A DNA stretch of 64,000 nt from Bin52 sp965243345 (GCA_965243345.1 CBDEUR010000003.1:310001-374000), one strand, 5' to 3'; shown: positions 18,774 to 27,971, numbered from the stretch's first letter. Notes: generated by a model from the sequence alone, not told the origin. Program-made: numbers and translations.

Positions 18774-20288
18774 TTGGTGGACCGCCCCAGTTTCGTGATC
18801 TTCTGTACCGACCAGCAGCGCGCCGACAGCCTGGGCTGCTACGGCAACGCTCTCGCACGAACGCCCAACATCGACGCCGTTGCGGCTCGCGGCGTGCGCT
18901 TCGGCAACCATCTGACGCCGAACCAGATCTGTTCTCCAAGCCGGGGTACGATGATCACGGGACGCTACCCGCGCCACCACGGCATGACGACGAACGGGCG
19001 CACGATGCATGCGGGAATTGCGACGCTGCCCGGGCAGCTTTCACGGGCCGGGTACTCGACCCACGCGGTGGGCAAGCTGCACCTGCAACCCATCATGGCC
19101 GATCGGTCTCACGGATATCCTGAATCCGTGCCGTTCTGGCAGGCCGGATCCGGGTCGGGCTGGAACGGGCCCTACTTCGGGTACGACACCGTCGACTTCA
19201 TGATCGGCGAGTCGTTGCTTGCGACCGAGGCCGGACACTACGCACAGTGGCTGCGTTCGCATCACCCCGAAGCCGTCGCGCTCTACCAGCCCGAGGCGGC
19301 GCTCGATCAACCCTTGCCGGACCTCGACGAAGCCTGGACCTCGGGCGTTCCCGACGCGCTGCACTACAACACCTGGATCGCAGACCGGGCGATTGCGTTC
19401 CTAGCGCGAGCCGAACCGCCGTTCCTGCTCTTCGTCTCCACTCCCGATCCGCACCATCCCTTCAGCCCGCCGCGGCCGTGGGCCGATCTGCTCGACACCG
19501 CGTCCGTACCGGCGCCTCGCGCGGTGGCGGGAGAGCTCGAGCGGATGCCGGACTATGTCCGCGCGCGTCTTCCGGCCGACTGGATCGACAACGATGCCGC
19601 ACCCGTCGAGCAGGGTGGCATGACGGTGACGGACGCGGTCTCGCCGGAGAGCATGGCGCGCGCCATCGCCCTGACGCGGGGGATGGAGGCACAGATCGAC
19701 CATCAGTTCGGGCGGGTGCTGGCGAAGCTCGACGCGACGGGGTTTGCCGACGAGACGATCGTGGTCTACACCTCCGATCACGGTGAGTTCCTGGGACACC
19801 ACGGGCTCCTGCACAAGGGGCCGCCGCCCTATGGCGATCTGTGCCGGGTGAGCTTCGTGATGACGGAACCTGGCATTCCGGGTGGGGAATGCTCCCTGGC
19901 ACCGAGTTCCCACCTGGATATCGCCCCGACCCTGCTTGAGCTTGCCGGTATCGATACCGCGCAAGCGGGCGGGGATGGGGAGAGCCTGGTGCCGGTGCTG
20001 CGCGGCGGATGCCTGAGACGCCGGGAGCGGTTCCTCGAGTTCCATCCCCGCATTGACGCGCGCGTCTACAACCACTCCATCGTTACCGACAGGTGGCGCC
20101 TGACGCTCTATCCGGAGGGCGAGCCGCACTGGGGAGAGCTGTTTGATCTCGAGGCCGATCCGGGCGAGCACCGTAACCTGTTCAACGACACCGCCTTTCG
20201 CGCACGACGGGATCGCCTCGCCGAACGCCTCGTATCGTGCTTTCCGGCAAGGCCCGATGCCGGGACCGCGCTGATCGCCAAGTGGTGA
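18774..20288 (+). CDS. Sulfatase (formylglycine-dependent, arylsulfatase/choline-sulfatase-like)
   Basis: About 504-residue alkaline-phosphatase-superfamily sulfatase. The sulfatase signature CSPSR (Cys 53 if translation starts at TTG 18774) followed by GTMITGRYP contains the Cys converted to formylglycine, so a maturase is needed elsewhere. Metal-binding residues are visible in FCTDQQRADSLG and YTSDHGEFLGHHG. No signal peptide, so a cytoplasmic enzyme is likely. Start is uncertain: no ATG is in frame; TTG 18774 or GTG 18777 are possible, with GGAGGA about 10 bases upstream. The C-terminus LFDLEADPGEHRNL is typical. Substrate unknown (choline sulfate, aryl or sugar sulfates). Confidence 0.9.
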   Translation: MVDRPSFVIFCTDQQRADSLGCYGNALARTPNIDAVAARGVRFGNHLTPNQICSPSRGTMITGRYPRHHGMTTNGRTMHAGIATLPGQLSRAGYSTHAVGKLHLQPIMADRSHGYPESVPFWQAGSGSGWNGPYFGYDTVDFMIGESLLATEAGHYAQWLRSHHPEAVALYQPEAALDQPLPDLDEAWTSGVPDALHYNTWIADRAIAFLARAEPPFLLFVSTPDPHHPFSPPRPWADLLDTASVPAPRAVAGELERMPDYVRARLPADWIDNDAAPVEQGGMTVTDAVSPESMARAIALTRGMEAQIDHQFGRVLAKLDATGFADETIVVYTSDHGEFLGHHGLLHKGPPPYGDLCRVSFVMTEPGIPGGECSLAPSSHLDIAPTLLELAGIDTAQAGGDGESLVPVLRGGCLRRRERFLEFHPRIDARVYNHSIVTDRWRLTLYPEGEPHWGELFDLEADPGEHRNLFNDTAFRARRDRLAERLVSCFPARPDAGTALIAKW

Positions 20289-20959
20289 GGGAAGCCGTGA
20301 CGCTGCGGTGAGTAACTGGCGGGCCCCCGCGCCCGGTTCGTGTCGGTCACGACCGCGGGCGGCTCCGTGCCCTGCGAGCGCCTTTGACGCGACCGCGAGC
20401 CTCCCGGCGGCATCGTGCCCGGGCGCGCGTGTTCTCTCGCGCCGGTACCCTGTACGGGGGCGGACACGGGGAGGCGGGCACGGCTACCGTCCCGGCGGAG
20501 CCCTCGATCCGAAAATCGATACGGTCCGGGGCGACGGCACCGTTACGCCCCGAGCACGCCATCACTGCGCTGCCGCATGCGCCGTTGAGGGCGAAATCAG
20601 GGACCGGCCGCGAACGCCGGTCATGCGCGTGTACCCGGTGCGCGTCGCGGGGACGGGGACAGCCCGACGAACAGGGCACCGAACAGTTCGCGTTCCTGTC
20701 ACACCGCGAGGATGTGCACGTCCATGACTTCCGGGCCGATGCTGGCCCGTGTGCGAATGTCTGCGGCGATTTCCGTCAGGCCCGGTGCCTGGAACCGGCC
20801 CGCGCCGACGGGGTGACAGCGACTTTGCTGCCCGGGACTTGCGTGGTATCAAGCGCCCGGTGATCCGTTCGAGCGATGACGTCCGCGGATCGGGTGTTCG
20901 TTTGCCATCAGCACGGCGCGCTGCAATGATGGGCAGCGTACCATCACGGGGAACGCAGC
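20289..20959. other. Intergenic region before folE, no gene recognised
   Basis: About 670 bases of very GC-rich DNA. Translations of open frames on both strands are Arg/Pro/Thr-rich and low in hydrophobic residues, with no recognisable family, so I read them as non-coding. The last bases carry a modest GGGGAA ribosome binding site for folE. No clear promoter or terminator was seen. Confidence 0.55.
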
Positions 20960-21598
20960 ATGTCGCCAGACGACCATGGTTCCGCCGGGCCCGAGGTTCT
21001 GGACCCGGTCGGCGCCCTGCGCAGACTGAAACCGAGCCGGGACGATGCGGAACAGGCGGTCCGCACGCTGATCGAGTGGATCGGCGACGACCCCGACCGG
21101 GAAGGTCTGGTTGATACGCCGTCGCGGGTGGTGCGCGCGTACCGGGAACTGTTCGGCGGATACGAGCAGGATCCGGCCACCGTGCTGGCCCGCACCTTCG
21201 AGGAAACCGGGGACTACCAGGACATGGTGCTGCTGCGGAACGTCCGCATCGAGTCCTTCTGCGAGCACCACATCCTGCCGATCATCGGCGTGGCGCATGT
21301 TGCCTATATCCCGCGCAACCGGGTTGTCGGCGTCAGCAAGCTCGCGCGGGTCGTCGAGATCTTTGCCCGCAGGCTGCAGATCCAGGAAAAGCTGACCCGG
21401 CAGATCGCGACCACAATCGACGAGGTCCTCCAGCCCATGGGGGTCGCGGTGGTGATACGGGCATCGCACCAGTGCATGACCACGCGCGGGGTGTACAAGC
21501 CCGGTGTGGAGATGGTGACGCGAACCATGACCGGGTGTTTCCGGGACGATACCGACCTTCGCCGCGACTTCCTGCAGCTTGCCGATCAGACTGCGTGA
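20960..21598 (+). CDS. folE: GTP cyclohydrolase I
   Basis: 212-residue cytoplasmic enzyme that converts GTP to 7,8-dihydroneopterin triphosphate, first step of folate (and queuosine-type pterin) synthesis. Zinc ligands are visible: Cys and His in FCEHHILPIIG and Cys in ASHQCMTTRG. Other family text: DPDREGLVDTPSRVVRAY and VVGVSKLARVVEIFARRLQIQE. Start ATG 20960 after GGGGAA; the 25-residue N-terminal extension before the helical core is common. Stands alone upstream of trkH on the same strand. Confidence 0.96.
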   Translation: MSPDDHGSAGPEVLDPVGALRRLKPSRDDAEQAVRTLIEWIGDDPDREGLVDTPSRVVRAYRELFGGYEQDPATVLARTFEETGDYQDMVLLRNVRIESFCEHHILPIIGVAHVAYIPRNRVVGVSKLARVVEIFARRLQIQEKLTRQIATTIDEVLQPMGVAVVIRASHQCMTTRGVYKPGVEMVTRTMTGCFRDDTDLRRDFLQLADQTA

Positions 21599-21684
21599 GG
21601 ATGCGGGACTGCGGCGAGTGCGTTACCGGTCCTGACCGGGGGCTTTCGCGTCGGGAGTGTTGAACCGCCCGGGATGGAGCTGTC

Positions 21685-23136
21685 GTGGTCGCGGTCGGAC
21701 CGGTCCTGTTCATCATCGGCCTGCTGATGTCGCTGCTGGCGGTGGCAATGTCGGTGCCCGCACTGGTCGATCTCGCGACCGGCCATGCGGACTGGCAGGT
21801 GTTCGCGGGCTCGGCGGGAGTGGCGCTGTTCGTGGGTACCGGCCTGATGCTGGTGACCCGGACCGGAGCCCACACCCGCCTCGGGCTGCGCGAGGCGTTC
21901 CTGCTCACCACGATCAGCTGGCTCACCGTGGCCATCGTCGGCGCCTTGCCATTCGCGTTTTCCGATCTGGGCATGGGGGTCGCCGACGCGTTCTTCGAGT
22001 CGATGTCCGGCATCACGACCACCGGCTCGACCGTCATTGCCGACCTCGACGCCGTCTCCCCGGGGATCCTGCTCTGGCGGGCGCTGCTGCAGTGGCTCGG
22101 TGGGGTCGGAATCATCGTGATGGCGCTCGCCATCCTGCCGATCCTGAGCGTCGGCGGCATGCAACTCTTCGTGACCGAGGCGTTCGACACGCCGGACAAG
22201 GTGCTGCCCAGGGCGGCATCGCTGGCCGGCGCGATCTTCACGATCTACCTGCTGCTGACCTCGATCTGCGCCCTGGCGCTGTGGCTGGTCGGGTTCTCGG
22301 GTTTCGATGCGATTACGCACGCCATGACCACCATTGCCACCGGCGGCTACTCGACCCGGGACGGGTCGATCGGCTTCTTCGAAAACCCGCGTGCCGAGTG
22401 GATCATCGTCGCCGGAATGATCATCGGTTCGCTGCCGTTCGTCTACTACCTCTCGGCAGTACGCGGGGTGGTGATGCCGATCTTCCGGGACAGCCAGGTA
22501 CAGTGGTTCCTGGGCGTGGTCGTGATCTCGGTCGCTGCCGTGGTGCTGTGGCTGTGGCTCGGCCTCGGAATGGGGCCGCTCGATGCGTTGCGCTATGGCA
22601 CCTTCAACGTGATCTCGGTCCTGACGGGAACCGGTTACAGCACCGCGGAATTCGACAGCTGGGGCGGGTTCCCGTTCATCCTTCTGCTGTGCCTCATGTT
22701 CGTCGGGGGCTGCGCCGGCTCCACCACCTGCGGCATCAAGATCTTCCGCTTCCAGGTGCTCTTCGCCACCGCCCGGGTCCAGGTTCGCCAACTGATGCTG
22801 CCGCACGCGGTGTTCATCGCCTACTACAACCGCAAGCCGATTTCGGAAAGCGTGTCCCACGCGGTCATGGGGTTCTTCTACCTCTACATCTGTTCCTTCG
22901 TGATCCTGGCCGCGGCACTCGGCGCGATCGGCCTGGACTTCGTCACCGCGATGTCGGGTGCCGCGACGGCGCTCAGCAACGTCGGACCCGGTCTTGGCGA
23001 CACCATTGGTCCGTCCGGCAACTTCAGCACGCTGCCGGAAGCCGCCAAGTGGTTGCTGTCGATCGGCATGTTGCTCGGAAGGCTTGAGCTCTTTACCGTC
23101 CTGGTGCTGTTCTCCGCAGCGTTCTGGACCCGCTGA
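21685..23136 (+). CDS. trkH: Trk-type potassium uptake protein TrkH
   Basis: 483-residue inner-membrane potassium channel subunit of the TrkH/KtrB family. It has the repeated membrane-pore-membrane plan; filter-like loops are seen at SGITTTGSTV, MTTIATGGYST, LTGTGYSTAEFDSW and AALSNVGPGLG, giving the four P-loop glycines. Start is GTG 21685 with GGATGGAG upstream; there is no good ATG. Works with the NAD-binding regulator TrkA, which is not in this window. Followed 20 bases later by argE on the same strand, likely only by chance neighbourhood. Confidence 0.93.
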   Translation: MVAVGPVLFIIGLLMSLLAVAMSVPALVDLATGHADWQVFAGSAGVALFVGTGLMLVTRTGAHTRLGLREAFLLTTISWLTVAIVGALPFAFSDLGMGVADAFFESMSGITTTGSTVIADLDAVSPGILLWRALLQWLGGVGIIVMALAILPILSVGGMQLFVTEAFDTPDKVLPRAASLAGAIFTIYLLLTSICALALWLVGFSGFDAITHAMTTIATGGYSTRDGSIGFFENPRAEWIIVAGMIIGSLPFVYYLSAVRGVVMPIFRDSQVQWFLGVVVISVAAVVLWLWLGLGMGPLDALRYGTFNVISVLTGTGYSTAEFDSWGGFPFILLLCLMFVGGCAGSTTCGIKIFRFQVLFATARVQVRQLMLPHAVFIAYYNRKPISESVSHAVMGFFYLYICSFVILAAALGAIGLDFVTAMSGAATALSNVGPGLGDTIGPSGNFSTLPEAAKWLLSIGMLLGRLELFTVLVLFSAAFWTR

Positions 23137-23156
23137 ACCCCGGGAGGAACCAAGTG

Positions 23157-24341
23157 ATGGCTGATCGTCTGGCGGACGCAATCGAGTGGCTGGACCGTCT
23201 GGTGGCCTTCGATACCATCTCTCGAAACAGCAATCTCGAGCTGATCGACGTCGTGCGCGGGTACCTGGCAGGGCTCGGGGTGAGTTCGAGGCTCACCCAC
23301 GACGAAGACGGTCTCAAGGCAAACCTGTGGGCGACCATCGGACCGGACGACCGCGGCGGGGTGGTGTTGTCGGGGCACACGGACGTGGTGCCGGTCGACG
23401 GGCAGGACTGGAGCAGCGATCCGTTCAGGATGCGCCGGGACAACGGCAGGCTCTACGGTCGCGGCACGTGTGACATGAAGGGATTCTGCGCCGTGGTGCT
23501 TGCCTGCGTGCCCGACATGCTGGCGCGCGATCTCGTGGTGCCGCTCCATATCGCGTTTTCCTACGACGAGGAAGTCGGTTGCCTGGGCGTGCGTGGACTG
23601 ATCCGCGATGTCGTGGAGAACCTCCCGCTGCCCCGCGCGGCGATCGTGGGCGAACCGACATCGATGGGGATCATCGGTGGCAACAAGGGCGGGCGTTCCT
23701 ACCGGACCGTGGTTCGGGGCGTTCCAGGTCACTCGAGCGAACCGCACCGTGGCGCGAACTCGATCATGGCAGCCGCCAGGATCGTCAGCTTCATCGAGGA
23801 CCTGCAGGGGGAACTGGCCCGCAATGCCGATCCCGACTGCCCGTTCGATCCGCCCTATACCACCTTTGACGTCGGCGTGATGCAGGGGGGGACAGCCTTC
23901 AACATCATCCCGGAATACACCACCATCAACTGGGGATTCAGGGGGGTGCCGAACGAGGACCAGGATGCACTGGACACGCGGGTGCGAAACTACATCGCCA
24001 CCGAGATCGACCCGAAGCTGAAGTCGGTCGCACCGAACGCAGGCGTGACGATGGATTTGCGCAACTCCGCCCCGCCGCTGATCCCCGACACCACGTCGGC
24101 GGCCGAACAGCTGATCCGGCACCTGACAGGCCTGAACGAGTCGGGGACGGTCGCCTTCGGTACGGAGGCCGGCCTGTTCCAGCAGGCCGGGATCCCCGGC
24201 GTGATCTTCGGGCCCGGTTCGATCGAGCAGGCGCACCAGCCCGACGAGTTCGTCGAGGTGTCGCAGCTGGCTGCCTGCGCGCACTTCCTCGACCGGCTGA
24301 TCGACTGGTGCGCCTCCGACGCGGCGCGTTCGGGACCCTGA
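23157..24341 (+). CDS. argE: Acetylornithine deacetylase (M20 metallopeptidase family)
   Basis: 394-residue di-zinc M20 amidohydrolase releasing ornithine from N-acetylornithine in arginine synthesis. Metal and catalytic residues are in LSGHTDVVPVDGQDW (His, Asp), GRGTCDMKGF (bridging Asp) and SYDEEVGCLG (catalytic Glu-Glu). Start ATG 23157 is preceded by GGGAGGA; GTG 23154 overlaps it. The dimerisation domain holds GHSSEPHRGANSI. The group resembles the proteobacterial ArgE; a related N-acyl amino-acid deacylase role cannot be excluded. Convergent with ilvE, with 9 bases between stops. Confidence 0.88.
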   Translation: MADRLADAIEWLDRLVAFDTISRNSNLELIDVVRGYLAGLGVSSRLTHDEDGLKANLWATIGPDDRGGVVLSGHTDVVPVDGQDWSSDPFRMRRDNGRLYGRGTCDMKGFCAVVLACVPDMLARDLVVPLHIAFSYDEEVGCLGVRGLIRDVVENLPLPRAAIVGEPTSMGIIGGNKGGRSYRTVVRGVPGHSSEPHRGANSIMAAARIVSFIEDLQGELARNADPDCPFDPPYTTFDVGVMQGGTAFNIIPEYTTINWGFRGVPNEDQDALDTRVRNYIATEIDPKLKSVAPNAGVTMDLRNSAPPLIPDTTSAAEQLIRHLTGLNESGTVAFGTEAGLFQQAGIPGVIFGPGSIEQAHQPDEFVEVSQLAACAHFLDRLIDWCASDAARSGP

Positions 24342-24350
24342 GGGGGGCCG

Positions 24351-25253
24351 TTACTCGGCCGCCCGGACGGCGGCGTCCGGGCCGCGGACCAGGGCGTTGT
24401 AGTCGGCGTCGAGTTCGGCGGTGATCCTGCCCGGTGTGAAGCGGTATTCGCCGATGCTGCCGACCGGAGTGACCTCCGCGGCGGTTCCGGTCAGGAAACA
24501 CTCGGACGCCCCGGCCATCTCTTCCGGCCTGATCTGCCTCTCGACGATCTCGTAGCCGCGCTGACGGGCCAGCGCCATCACCGTTCGCCGGGTGATACCG
24601 TTGAGAAAACAGTCCGGGACCGGCGTGTGCAGCCTGCCGTCTTCCATCACGAAGAACACGTTCGCTCCTGTCGCTTCCGCGACCAGCCCGCGGTAGTCCA
24701 GCATCAGCGCGTCATGCAGCCCCTCGGACTCCGCCTCGTGCTTGGAGAGAGTGCAGATCATGTACAGCCCGGCGGCCTTGCTGTCGGTGGGCGCGCATTC
24801 GGGCGACGGGCGTCGCCAGCGCGCGATCGCGAGGTTGATGCCCTTGGTCTTGGCCTCGGCGTCGAAATAGGATGGCCAGTCCCACAACGCGATCGCCACG
24901 TTGATCCGGGTCTCCTGGGCGGAGACCCCCATCATCTCGCTGCCACGCCACGCGATCGGTCGCACGTAGCCTTCGCCGACGCCGGTGCGCTCGACCATGT
25001 CGTGCTTGGCAGCCTCGATGTCGTCCACGGAGTAGGGGATCTCGAAACCCAGCAGCGCCGCCGACTTGTGCAGCCGTTCGGTGTGGGCCCGCGACCTGAA
25101 AATGGTCCCGCCGTAGACCCGCTCGCCTTCGAAGACGCTGCTCGCGTAGTGAAGCCCGTGACTGAGGACATGCAGCCTGGCGTCGCGCCAGTTGATGTAG
25201 TCACCGTTGAACCAGATGTGACCGTCGCGGTCATCGAAGGGAATGAGAGCCAT
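24351..25253 (-). CDS. ilvE: Branched-chain amino-acid aminotransferase
   Basis: 300-residue class IV PLP aminotransferase catalysing the last step of leucine, isoleucine and valine synthesis. Begins with the family text IWFNGDYINWRDARLHVLSHGLHYASSVFEGER. The PLP lysine is in TDSKAAGLYM, and EATGANVFFV plus GITRRTVMALARQRGYEI are the conserved downstream parts. Start ATG 25253. It is divergent from the MarR-type gene with a 134-base gap holding two palindromes, an arrangement familiar from other alphaproteobacteria. Confidence 0.93.
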   Translation of the reverse strand: MALIPFDDRDGHIWFNGDYINWRDARLHVLSHGLHYASSVFEGERVYGGTIFRSRAHTERLHKSAALLGFEIPYSVDDIEAAKHDMVERTGVGEGYVRPIAWRGSEMMGVSAQETRINVAIALWDWPSYFDAEAKTKGINLAIARWRRPSPECAPTDSKAAGLYMICTLSKHEAESEGLHDALMLDYRGLVAEATGANVFFVMEDGRLHTPVPDCFLNGITRRTVMALARQRGYEIVERQIRPEEMAGASECFLTGTAAEVTPVGSIGEYRFTPGRITAELDADYNALVRGPDAAVRAAE

Positions 25254-25278
25254 GGTTGCATTTCCAGTTCAGCTCGAG

Positions 25279-25292
25279 TGCGTGCGCACGCA
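25279..25292. repeat. 14-bp perfect palindrome in the ilvE-marR gap
   Basis: TGCGTGCGCACGCA reads the same on both strands. It lies 26 bases before the ilvE start, in the ilvE leader, and may be a protein-binding site, although alternating GC-rich sequence yields palindromes easily. Confidence 0.3.
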
Positions 25293-25378
25293 TGATCGGG
25301 CGGGCAGACGTTTCAGCCGGTTTGAGCTATCATGCGCGCTTGTTCCGGCAGCCGAAAGCCCTAATCGCAACCAGAAAC

Positions 25379-25399
25379 TATGTCAACATGTCTGACATA
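25379..25399. promoter_or_regulatory. Candidate MarR-type operator overlapping the marR start codon
   Basis: TATGTCA (25379-25385) and its exact complement TGACATA (25393-25399) flank 7 bases. The centre contains the ATG (25388) of the MarR-type gene. Arm length, spacing and position suit a winged-helix dimer, so autoregulation is plausible. The arms are AT-rich compared with the surroundings, which makes chance less likely. Confidence 0.45.
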
Positions 25400-25894
25400 A
25401 ACTCCGGGCCGCGCCGCGCGAGCGACGAGGACCTGCGGCAGGCGATCGAACTGCTGTTCTTCGCCTACCGCGACTTCACCGCCGAGCCGGACAGCATGCT
25501 GGCGAGGATCGGACTCGGGCGTGCCCATCACAGGGCGGTGTACTTCGTCGGCCGCAATCCCGGCATCGCGGTCAAGGACCTGCTGGCGATCCTGAAGATC
25601 ACCAAGCAGAGCCTGGCCCGGGTCCTCGCACAGCTGGTGCGCGACGGCTACATCGTGCGCACGCACTCGAAACACGACCGCAGGATGCGCCTGCTGCACC
25701 TGACGCAGAAGGGCATCGCGCTCGAACGGGAACTGACCCGCAACCAGCGCGACCGTATCGACAGGGCCTTTCGGGAGGCAGGCGGCGGCGCCGCCGCCGG
25801 GTTCCGCGGCGTGATGCTGGGAATCATGGACCCTTCGGACCGCTGGCGGTTCGACACGGCGTCGCGGCCGCCGGGAAAGCCCGGGCATGAATGA
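25388..25894 (+). CDS. MarR-family transcriptional regulator (PetP-like)
   Basis: 168-residue winged-helix regulator. Start ATG 25388, chosen because the family N-terminus begins about here and upstream sequence is not protein-like. Helix-turn-helix region NPGIAVKDLLAILKITKQSLARVLAQLVRDG (about residues 58-88) followed by the wing THSKHDRRMRLLHLT. The length, and the genes that follow (OmpR-type regulator, then sensor kinase), match the PetP-PetR arrangement described in Rhodobacter. It overlaps the response-regulator gene by 8 bases, so the two are translated together. A perfect inverted repeat covers its start codon. Confidence 0.88.
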   Translation: MSDINSGPRRASDEDLRQAIELLFFAYRDFTAEPDSMLARIGLGRAHHRAVYFVGRNPGIAVKDLLAILKITKQSLARVLAQLVRDGYIVRTHSKHDRRMRLLHLTQKGIALERELTRNQRDRIDRAFREAGGGAAAGFRGVMLGIMDPSDRWRFDTASRPPGKPGHE

Positions 25895-26573
25895 GCAGCC
25901 GCACCTGCTGGTCGTCGACGATGATGACCGCATCCGCGACCTGCTGGGCCGGTTTCTCCGGGACAACGGGTTTCGGGTCTCGAGCGCGGCGGATGCCGCC
26001 GAAGCCCGCGCCCGGCTCGCGCTCATGCGGTTCGACCTGCTCGTCCTCGACGTCATGATGCCGGGCGAGTCCGGGTATGAACTCACGCGTGACCTGAGGC
26101 GCCACATGCAGGTGCCGATCCTGCTGCTGACTGCCAGATCGGAGCCCGGAGACCGGATCGAGGGTCTCGAGGCCGGCGCCGATGACTACCTTGGCAAGCC
26201 GTTCGAGCCGCGTGAACTCCTGCTTCGGATCAGGTCGATCCTGCGCCGTTCGAGCGCCGGCGACCCCGGGGACACCGCCTGGATCAGGCTGGGCTCGCGC
26301 CGGTTCAACGTCGAGACCGGCGAACTGCTCTCGCCCGACGGCGTGGTTCCGCTAACCGACTCCGAGACCGTCCTGCTGCGAACCTTTGCGACGAGCGCGC
26401 GCATGACCCTGACCCGTGACGAGCTGTTGCGGCGCGAGGCGGTCAACGGGTCGGCCCGGGCTGTCGATACCCAGATCACCCGGCTCCGCCGCAAGATCGA
26501 GCAGAACAGCAAGTATCCACGGTACCTCCAGACCGTGCGCGGCAAGGGGTACGTGCTGGTGCCGGACCCGTGA
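25887..26573 (+). CDS. OmpR-family response regulator (PetR-like)
   Basis: 228-residue two-component regulator. Receiver domain 1-120 with the acidic cluster DDDD (11-14), phospho-acceptor Asp 55 in LLVLDVMMPG and Lys 104 in YLGKPFEP. C-terminal winged helix (about 135-228) with SARAVDTQITRLRRKIEQ and RTVRGKGYVLVPDP. Start ATG 25887 lies inside the end of the MarR gene; its stop overlaps the kinase start by 4 bases. The three genes form one coupled operon. Targets cannot be read. Confidence 0.93.
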   Translation: MNEQPHLLVVDDDDRIRDLLGRFLRDNGFRVSSAADAAEARARLALMRFDLLVLDVMMPGESGYELTRDLRRHMQVPILLLTARSEPGDRIEGLEAGADDYLGKPFEPRELLLRIRSILRRSSAGDPGDTAWIRLGSRRFNVETGELLSPDGVVPLTDSETVLLRTFATSARMTLTRDELLRREAVNGSARAVDTQITRLRRKIEQNSKYPRYLQTVRGKGYVLVPDP

Positions 26574-27934
26574 CCGACGCCTGGCGTTCGCTCGCCCGTT
26601 TTCCTGCGACGGGAGCCCAGGCCTTCAGGCGGTCGCTGCCAAGGACCCTGTTCGGCCGCAGCATGGCGATCATCATGACACCGCTGGTGCTGATGCTGGT
26701 GATCTCGGTGTTCGTGTTTTTCGACCGCCACTGGGATTCGATGACCCGCAGACTGGCGCAGTCGCTGGCCGGTGACGTCTCGTGGGTCGCCGATGAGCTT
26801 GTGCCGACGCAGGGTGAAGCGGAGTTTCAGGAGCTCGCAGACAGGGCGCACCGGCTGCTGGACATGAAGCTCGCGTGGAAGCCGGGAGCGGACCTGATGG
26901 CTCCGAGACAGACACTGTTTCGCGGCCAGGAGGAACAGGTACTGGCTGCGGCGCTGTCGGAACGGGTCAGGGTGCCTTTCCGCATCGATCCCGAACGCCG
27001 CGACAGGCGGCTCGTCATCTGGCTCGGGCTCGAGGACAGTGTGCTCGAGATCGAGGTCAGCAGGAAGCGGCTCTACACCTCGACCCACTACATCTTCCTG
27101 CTCTGGATGTGCGGCAGTTCACTGGTGCTGTTCGCCATCGCCACCGTCTTCATGCGCAACCAGATCAGGCCGATCCGCCGTCTCGCGGCGGCCGCCCATG
27201 CCTTCGGCAAGGGACGCAGCGTCGGTGACTTCCGGGCCCAGGGTGCAACCGAGGTCCGCCAGGCGGCCGAGGCCTTCCAGTTGATGCGGGAACGCATCAC
27301 CCGGCAGCTGACCCAGCGCACGGAAATGCTGGCCGGCGTCTCGCACGACCTGCGCGGTCCGCTTACCAGCATGAAGCTCAGCCTGGCGATGCTGCCCGAC
27401 AACCCGGAGGTCGAGGGCCTGAAAGGCGATGTCCGTCAGATGGAGGCGATGGTCGAGGGGTTTCTCGACTTCGCGCGCGGCGAGGGTACCGAGAGGACCC
27501 GGGTCGACGACATGGTCGAACTTCTTCGCGAAGTCGTGGGTTCCGGCAATCGCAACGGGGGGAGCATCGCGCTTACCGAGACGGTCTCGGGTCCGGAATT
27601 GCTGGAGATACGGCCGGAGGCCATGCGCCGCGCGATCGGGAACCTGGTCGACAATGCGATCCGCCACGCCAGCCACGTGTTCGTGACCCTGGAGATAACC
27701 GAGGCCTCGGTAACCGTGACGGTTGATGACGACGGGCCCGGCATTCCGCCGCAGGAATACGAGACCGTGTTCCAGCCGTTCTATCGGCTCGACCAGTCAC
27801 GCAACCCGGGAACCGGCGGGGTCGGACTCGGTCTTGCCATCGCGCGTGACGTTGCGCGCAGCCACGGTGGTGACGTGACGACGGGATGCGCTCCCCAGGG
27901 CGGGTCGCGTTTCACGCTCAGGTTTCCGGTGTAG
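26570..27934 (+). CDS. EnvZ-like sensor histidine kinase
   Basis: 454-residue membrane kinase, start GTG 26570 overlapping the regulator's stop (GTGA). Membrane segments lie near residues 32-52 and 178-200, with a periplasmic domain of about 125 residues between them. A HAMP region follows (NQIRPIRRLAAAAHAFGKG), then the phospho-acceptor H259 in LAGVSHDLRGPLTSM, the N-box NLVDNAIRHA, and ATP-lid glycine motifs DDGPGIP and GTGGVGLGLAIARDVARSHGG. It should phosphorylate the adjacent OmpR-type regulator. Followed by a strong hairpin. Confidence 0.93.
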   Translation: MTDAWRSLARFPATGAQAFRRSLPRTLFGRSMAIIMTPLVLMLVISVFVFFDRHWDSMTRRLAQSLAGDVSWVADELVPTQGEAEFQELADRAHRLLDMKLAWKPGADLMAPRQTLFRGQEEQVLAAALSERVRVPFRIDPERRDRRLVIWLGLEDSVLEIEVSRKRLYTSTHYIFLLWMCGSSLVLFAIATVFMRNQIRPIRRLAAAAHAFGKGRSVGDFRAQGATEVRQAAEAFQLMRERITRQLTQRTEMLAGVSHDLRGPLTSMKLSLAMLPDNPEVEGLKGDVRQMEAMVEGFLDFARGEGTERTRVDDMVELLREVVGSGNRNGGSIALTETVSGPELLEIRPEAMRRAIGNLVDNAIRHASHVFVTLEITEASVTVTVDDDGPGIPPQEYETVFQPFYRLDQSRNPGTGGVGLGLAIARDVARSHGGDVTTGCAPQGGSRFTLRFPV

Positions 27935-27941
27935 TAGAGCG

Positions 27942-27971
27942 TCCCCGGCCCGCGAAATGGCGGGCCGGGGA
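27942..27971 (+). terminator. 12-bp hairpin at the end of the regulator-kinase operon
   Basis: TCCCCGGCCCGC (27942-27953) and its exact complement (27960-27971) flank a 6-base loop, 8 bases after the kinase stop. No T-run follows. Position and strength make it a likely 3' end signal for the three-gene operon; it is far from the convergent csaA stop. Confidence 0.6.

Noticed and set aside
20289..20959. Open frames of 90-160 codons before folE
   Set aside because: Arg/Pro/Thr-rich products on both strands, no ribosome sites, no family resemblance.
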